Shown in pieces: positions 6,403 through 9,556 of a stretch of DNA of 9,556 bases. This stretch comes from Methylococcaceae bacterium (GTDB lineage Bacteria; Pseudomonadota; Gammaproteobacteria; Methylococcales; Methylomonadaceae). The notes under the pieces were generated by a model. The model was not told the origin of the DNA. It made no database searches and was given only the letters and a program-made list of their open reading frames with translations. The position numbers and the translations under genes are program-made. The DNA lies in contig PMDM01000242.1 of the NCBI GenBank assembly GCA_003155565.1, positions 1 to 9,556 of the forward strand, read 5' to 3'. Numbering within the stretch: the first letter of the stretch is position 1; every line of letters starts with the position of its first letter.

Positions 6403-6711
6403 TCTTCAGACAACATACTCCGAAGTGCGCTACTCAACCGTTGAAGAAATACGTAGTCCTTAAACCTAAGAACCGGTTTCTCCCATTGCTTTCCACTATT
6501 TTCCTTAACAGGGTGTAGCTTAAACTAGTGTCCGGATTTTGGGGCCCACTTTATAGAGCTTAAAAACCAAAGGCTTGAGTCCCTAGATGCTTCGTCCAAA
6601 GTGTAACCCTCATTTGAACCATGCCATGAAACCTACGTTAAGGTCATAGGAAAATGGGCACCAGTACCCAGTAGTGCCATGTCACAAATAGACCTCCTTT
6701 ATCCAAGTCGT

Positions 6712-6740
6712 TTGACTTTTTTTACCCTCAGCACTATAGT
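6712..6740 (+). promoter_or_regulatory. Sigma70 promoter of the toxin-antitoxin operon
   Basis: TTGACT (6712-6717) and TATAGT (6735-6740) have a 17-nt spacer, each one mismatch from consensus. The start is expected near 6747, about 23 nt before the antitoxin ATG. Confidence 0.65.
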
Positions 6741-6755
6741 CATGTCCATAGTCAT
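6736..6755 (+). promoter_or_regulatory. Direct repeat over the -10/+1: candidate antitoxin operator
   Basis: ATAGTCAT occurs at 6736-6743 and 6748-6755, a 12-bp period, covering the -10 and start region. Phd/YefM antitoxins are known to repress their own promoters with the toxin as co-repressor, so this position suits an operator. Known Phd sites are palindromic, whereas this is a direct repeat, so the assignment is inference. Confidence 0.4.
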
Positions 6756-6769
6756 CTAAGGGTATTATT

Positions 6770-7006
6770 ATGAAATCCATCAAAGCATCCGAATTTAAAG
6801 CCAAATGCCTGCAACTGATGAACGAAGTGGCGGATTCCGGCGATAGCATCGTCATCACCAAAAACGGTCATCCTGTGGCACAGCTATGCCCGGTAATCTC
6901 AAGACCTGCCACCCTCGCCGGTCGCCATAAAGGCAAAATCGTTATTGTTGGGGATATTGTGGGAACGTTGGGCGAACCGTGGGATGCCGAATGTTCGTCC
7001 TGCTAG
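6770..7006 (+). CDS. Phd/YefM family antitoxin (type II toxin-antitoxin)
   Basis: This 78-residue protein starts MKSIKASEFKAKCLQLMNEV and continues with SIVITKNGHPVAQLCPV, the standard Phd/YefM N-terminal DNA-binding and dimerisation fold (about residues 1-45). The C-terminal tail, about 50-78 (KGKIVIVGDIVGTLGEPWDAE), matches the toxin-wrapping tail of antitoxins paired with PIN toxins. It neutralises the VapC-like RNase encoded next and probably represses the operon. AAGGG (6758-6762) lies 7 nt before ATG 6770. The stop overlaps the toxin start by 16 nt, so the two are translationally coupled. Its length is normal and it looks intact. Confidence 0.9.
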   Translation: MKSIKASEFKAKCLQLMNEVADSGDSIVITKNGHPVAQLCPVISRPATLAGRHKGKIVIVGDIVGTLGEPWDAECSSC

Positions 7007-7392
7007 ACACCCATGCCTTAATTTGGCTCGACCAGGACGATCCCTCCCTGGGAGCCGAAGCACGAAAGCGTGCCGATCTCGCCTTACAGCAAGGCAGATT
7101 GGCGGTTTCGGCGATCTCATTCTGGGAGACCGCCATGCTCGTCACCAAGGGGCGGGTTACTATGGCACTCCCGACTGCGGCTTGGCGACGTGACCTTCTA
7201 GGTCTTGGGTTGCTTGAATTTCCCATCGATGGCGATATTGGCATCGTAGCCGCCCAACTTGACCTGCACGGCGACCCAGCAGACCGGCTCATCGTTGCCA
7301 CCGCCCAAATCAAAGGAGCAGCACTCCTGACCGCCGATCAACCGCTATTGCAATGGGACAATGCGCTGGAACGCTTCGACGCTCGGCGATAA
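6991..7392 (+). CDS. vapC: VapC-type PIN-domain toxin ribonuclease
   Basis: This 133-residue PIN protein is read from ATG 6991 (MFVLLDTHALIW). An in-frame GTG at 6979 would add four residues, but 6991 gives the classical N-terminus. The acidic metal-binding residues are all there: Asp6 in LLDTHALIW, Glu46 in AISFWE, Asp95/Asp98 in HGDPADRLIVATA, and Asp116 in LLTAD. Family members are Mg-dependent endoribonucleases, often cutting tRNA or rRNA, and are held inactive by the cognate antitoxin. The overlap with the antitoxin gene favours antitoxin synthesis first. The RNA target cannot be told from sequence. No truncation is seen. The neighbourhood (a repeat-rich, gene-poor stretch on the left) fits an accessory locus. 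Confidence 0.92.
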   Translation: MFVLLDTHALIWLDQDDPSLGAEARKRADLALQQGRLAVSAISFWETAMLVTKGRVTMALPTAAWRRDLLGLGLLEFPIDGDIGIVAAQLDLHGDPADRLIVATAQIKGAALLTADQPLLQWDNALERFDARR

Positions 7393-7533
7393 CAATGATG
7401 TTTCATAACACGAAAACGCTAGCTGACGGTCTGCTCATGGCCGACAATGTATGCGTTGGTTGATATGAGCCAAGGTCAACTATGGAGGAGTATAAAAATA
7501 CCAGAAAATTGTCAATTCTGAGGCTGTAAGTTT

Positions 7534-7947
7534 TTATTTAAAAAGTACATTTAGTATTCGCTTATAGGATAGTTCTGATAATTTCGGATGGCGTACGTCC
7601 CATTGCCTTTCTTCAAACTGGGCTGTTGCATCCACGACTTTGCCGGATGATGGCGGTTTAATTTCTGGACGGCCTATCCGGTTTGTGGCCAGATGCAGGC
7701 CGTCTTGTTCATGGCTCATATCGATTGAACCGTCACCCAGGATCCTTATTCGTTCACAATCGACTTGTATAATGGCTTTTGGTTTCCTCTCCTGCAACGT
7801 GTATAAGATCACGGCAATTAAGATAGTTTGACCCGCATACTTTGGCAGGATTCCGGTTTTACCGGAGTGCAATTCATTAAAAGCCTTTTGTGACAGGGGC
7901 AAGATGGCATCTTCCTCTACAATAAATATACGGTGACCGACACTCAT
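7534..7947 (-). CDS. Conserved-looking hypothetical protein, 137 residues
   Basis: No named family is recognised with confidence. It starts MSVGHRIFIVEEDAILPLSQ. A central part (about 36-66) reads PKYAGQTILIAVILYTLQERKPKAIIQVDCERIRIL, followed by DGSIDMSHEQDGLHLA. This layout recalls short uncharacterised proteobacterial proteins beginning VGHKIFIVDEDD, but that is from memory and unverified. No signal peptide or membrane segment is clear; the hydrophobic ILIAVILYTL stretch looks like a buried strand. The start is firm: GGAGGGAG (7954-7961 on the minus strand) lies just before ATG 7947. It converges on the toxin gene across a 141-bp gap in which I see no clear terminator. Confidence 0.7.
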   Translation of the reverse strand: MSVGHRIFIVEEDAILPLSQKAFNELHSGKTGILPKYAGQTILIAVILYTLQERKPKAIIQVDCERIRILGDGSIDMSHEQDGLHLATNRIGRPEIKPPSSGKVVDATAQFEERQWDVRHPKLSELSYKRILNVLFK

Positions 7948-7960
7948 TTGTCACTCCCTC

Positions 7961-7975
7961 CCATGCTAGGCATGG
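7961..7975 (-). promoter_or_regulatory. Perfect palindrome abutting the RBS of the 7534-7947 gene
   Basis: CCATGC (7961-7966), loop TAG, GCATGG (7970-7975). It directly touches the Shine-Dalgarno GGAGGGAG (7954-7961). It could be an operator in DNA or a hairpin in the leader that affects ribosome access. Confidence 0.4.
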
Positions 7976-8046
7976 CGCCTAAAATATAAGTTAGAACCGG
8001 ATATTTTTCATAATTACATGGCATTTACAAGCAACCAGATCATGGC

Positions 8047-8286
8047 CTAGCTCCACATGACATTACAGTTTGCCTTTGCTGCGGCAGTAAGCAGGTTTAT
8101 TAGCGGCAGCGCCCGATGGGCCATACTTACACTGGGCTCTTCCTGACCCTTATTTTCTTTTGGCGGCCGGGCTTTTCCTTTAGCGATGGCGGCGGTTAAC
8201 TGGTCTAGCGCCACAAGGACATCTTCCGCTAGGATGGCGCCCGGCATCGTTGCACAGCCAGAACGGACATAGAAATCTTTAATTAG
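8047..8286 (-). pseudogene. DUF1840-like protein, N-terminal part missing
   Basis: The frame from ATG 8247 gives 66 residues; without an ATG it stays open up to an in-frame stop at 8287-8289. The sequence MPGAILAEDVLVALDQLTAAI, a charged linker, then VSMAHRALPLINLLTAAAKANCNVMW matches, from memory, the C-terminal two thirds of DUF1840, short proteobacterial proteins of about 100 residues and unknown function. The usual start (a strand followed by a FGDVA-like segment) is not found upstream in any of the three frames. ATG 8247 also lacks a clear ribosome binding site. It may be a remnant, or a short gene of a divergent subfamily. It lies downstream of the glycosyltransferase on the same strand. 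Confidence 0.5.
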
Positions 8287-8390
8287 TTAACGAACCCACA
8301 TCTCTACTCTACCGAGATTATCCATGACCTGCCGGTCGATGATCGATTCTGTTCCGAAGATGAGAGTCAGGTTTATTATAATGATATCCT

Positions 8391-9556
8391 TTATAACTTT
8401 ACTCTTTGCCCCGTCCTCAATTGCTCTACGGGATACAATGTTCCCCGCCAAAATACTCCGCGGTTTTGAAAACACTTCCAAGCAGCGTTGGCCATTATAA
8501 TAGCGATTAAAATGATGCCGATAGGAAGCAGGAGATAGAATGGTATTTCCTTATTTGATGCTTTGGGCACAATAAAAGCAACGATGATATTGGTTAGCCA
8601 AGCCAAGGAGCCGCTTATAATCAGAAAAACATCGCCACTGAGCATACCAAGCACCAATGCAATGGAAGGCAGAAGCCCCATGGCCAACAAAAACAACACA
8701 ATCCCTATTTGCTTAAGGTAACTGTATTGAGAACCTGGACCGAAGGTGTTTTTTTCCAAACCGCTAAACGCTTGGTTGAGATTTTGATACCAAGAAAAAT
8801 TCATGAGCCCCAGACCATCTGCCACTCTGGATTTTGCACCATGTTGCTTGAGCATAAGGCCAACGCCCATATCATCGGCTGGTTCCATTTTCAGCCACTC
8901 AAATCCTTTGGTCTGGTTAAATACCCTAGCTTCAACTAAATTAAATGCACCGATTCCAATGGCGTTATTCCCTTTATTTTGATTAATGTCCGGGATTCGC
9001 GCAGAATTACAAAACAATAATAAAAATCCAATAACGGTAACATCCAGCCAAAAGTCGTTGTACAGCTCTGCTTCTGGTATACAAGTCAAATGTTGAACCT
9101 GCTGGCTTTTAGCATAATTAACAGCGGAGCGTAACATTTCCGGTTTAAACGTAATATCAGCATCACTGAATAAATGCCATTCCCCTTTTGCCAACTTGAC
9201 GCCTTGATGTAACGCATGCACCTTGCCGAGCCAGCCATTTGGCAATTCGGTGATATGAATGGGTATTAGTCTGTCGTCCATTGCAGCAATTCGGTCTATG
9301 ATCGCTTTTGTCCCGTCGGTTGAGCGATCATTAATAACAATTAACTCGAATCGCGGATAATCTTGATTAAGACGCGAAAGTAACGACTGTTCTAAGTGTT
9401 CCTCTTCATTACAGGCAGGAACAATGATACTCACCATGGGTAATTCAGCATCATCATAATTGATTGGTTTTACCTGCTTTTTAAGTACAGGTAAGCAACT
9501 CATCGTATAGTTGAAATAAACCAGCATATACACCCAAATGATGCAAATCGCCAAAC
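8391..9556 (-). CDS. Membrane-bound family 2 glycosyltransferase (N-terminus beyond window)
   Basis: The frame is open to the window edge. The first possible start is a TTG at 9554, inside a membrane segment, so the true start is probably further right. Counting from there (387 residues), a membrane helix covers about 1-16. A GT-A domain follows with VSIIVPACNEEEHL (41-54), Asp76 in VINDRSTD, the DxD-type motif SDAD (130-133) and the acidic EPADDMG (224-230). Three C-terminal membrane helices lie at about 284-303, 306-328 and 338-357, and the tail is FWRGTLYPVEQLRTGQR. This is the architecture of CESA-like/processive-type GT2 enzymes that transfer sugar from a nucleotide sugar to a lipid or polysaccharide at the inner membrane. 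Carotenoid or hopanoid-associated transferases have related layouts, but the acceptor cannot be told. Confidence 0.85.
   Translation of the reverse strand, partial: LAICIIWVYMLVYFNYTMSCLPVLKKQVKPINYDDAELPMVSIIVPACNEEEHLEQSLLSRLNQDYPRFELIVINDRSTDGTKAIIDRIAAMDDRLIPIHITELPNGWLGKVHALHQGVKLAKGEWHLFSDADITFKPEMLRSAVNYAKSQQVQHLTCIPEAELYNDFWLDVTVIGFLLLFCNSARIPDINQNKGNNAIGIGAFNLVEARVFNQTKGFEWLKMEPADDMGVGLMLKQHGAKSRVADGLGLMNFSWYQNLNQAFSGLEKNTFGPGSQYSYLKQIGIVLFLLAMGLLPSIALVLGMLSGDVFLIISGSLAWLTNIIVAFIVPKASNKEIPFYLLLPIGIILIAIIMANAAWKCFQNRGVFWRGTLYPVEQLRTGQRVKL

Larger units (their letters stand above)
5459..6769. other. Gene-poor region of about 1.3 kb
   Basis: I see no convincing gene here. All frames are broken, and the open stretches (for example, 5864-6052 minus and about 6310-6530 plus) lack start sites and resemble no family I know. 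The identifiable content is the REP-like copy at 5468-5495, the inverted repeats at 5586-5652, 5663-5689 and 5933-6042, a perfect GC hairpin CCTCCG/CGGAGG at 6387-6402, and the toxin-antitoxin promoter at its right end. It could be a decayed insertion or host a non-coding RNA. Neither is shown. Confidence 0.6.

Noticed and set aside
6310..6530. Plus-strand stretch of about 67 codons without stops
   Set aside because: No start codon with RBS, unusual composition and no recognisable protein. Not enough to call a gene or pseudogene.
6532..6553. TGTCCGGATTTTGGGGCCCA-type sequence resembling an insertion-sequence end
   Set aside because: No matching inverted partner and no transposase remnant found in the window. 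The resemblance is only from memory.
8287..8481. Minus-strand 64-codon open frame between the glycosyltransferase and the DUF1840-like fragment
   Set aside because: It overlaps the glycosyltransferase 3' end in another frame, has no RBS and has low-complexity hydrophobic content. Treated as a shadow.

Overview
The window looks like chromosomal DNA of a proteobacterium, most likely a gammaproteobacterium of moderate GC. The reasons are the start of a csrA gene, a DUF1840-like fragment (a proteobacterial family), strong Shine-Dalgarno sites, sigma70-type promoters and REP-like hairpins between genes. A methanotroph or relative is possible, but I cannot establish genus from sequence alone.

Layout. 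Positions 1-23 hold the first codons of csrA on the minus strand, with a leader and an extended -10 promoter at 86-94. Positions 360-2596 hold a tightly coupled minus-strand pair: a DUF2817 (M14-like zinc peptidase) protein, then a GNAT acetyltransferase fused to a C39/papain-like peptidase, overlapping by ATGA. Divergent from them, at 2991-4463, is a RimK-type ATP-grasp amidoligase with an N-terminal RLAN domain. Together these form a plausible system for making, acetylating and trimming an amino-acid or peptide tag or small metabolite. The neighbourhood type has been predicted by comparative genomics, but its substrate remains unknown as far as I know.

Positions 4464-4702 hold a pair of inverted REP-like hairpins and a terminator-like hairpin that sits directly before the ribosome binding site of an unrecognised 251-residue protein (4703-5458). 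A third REP-like copy follows that gene.

Positions 5459-6769 are about 1.3 kb without a convincing gene. They hold several inverted repeats, including a hairpin repeat also present at 2776-2838. Positions 6770-7392 encode a Phd/YefM-VapC type II toxin-antitoxin pair with a good promoter and a direct repeat over its -10 and start region.

The right end is on the minus strand: an unrecognised 137-residue protein (7534-7947), a DUF1840-like fragment lacking the usual N-terminal half (8047-8286), and a membrane family 2 glycosyltransferase (8391 to the window edge) whose N-terminus probably lies outside.
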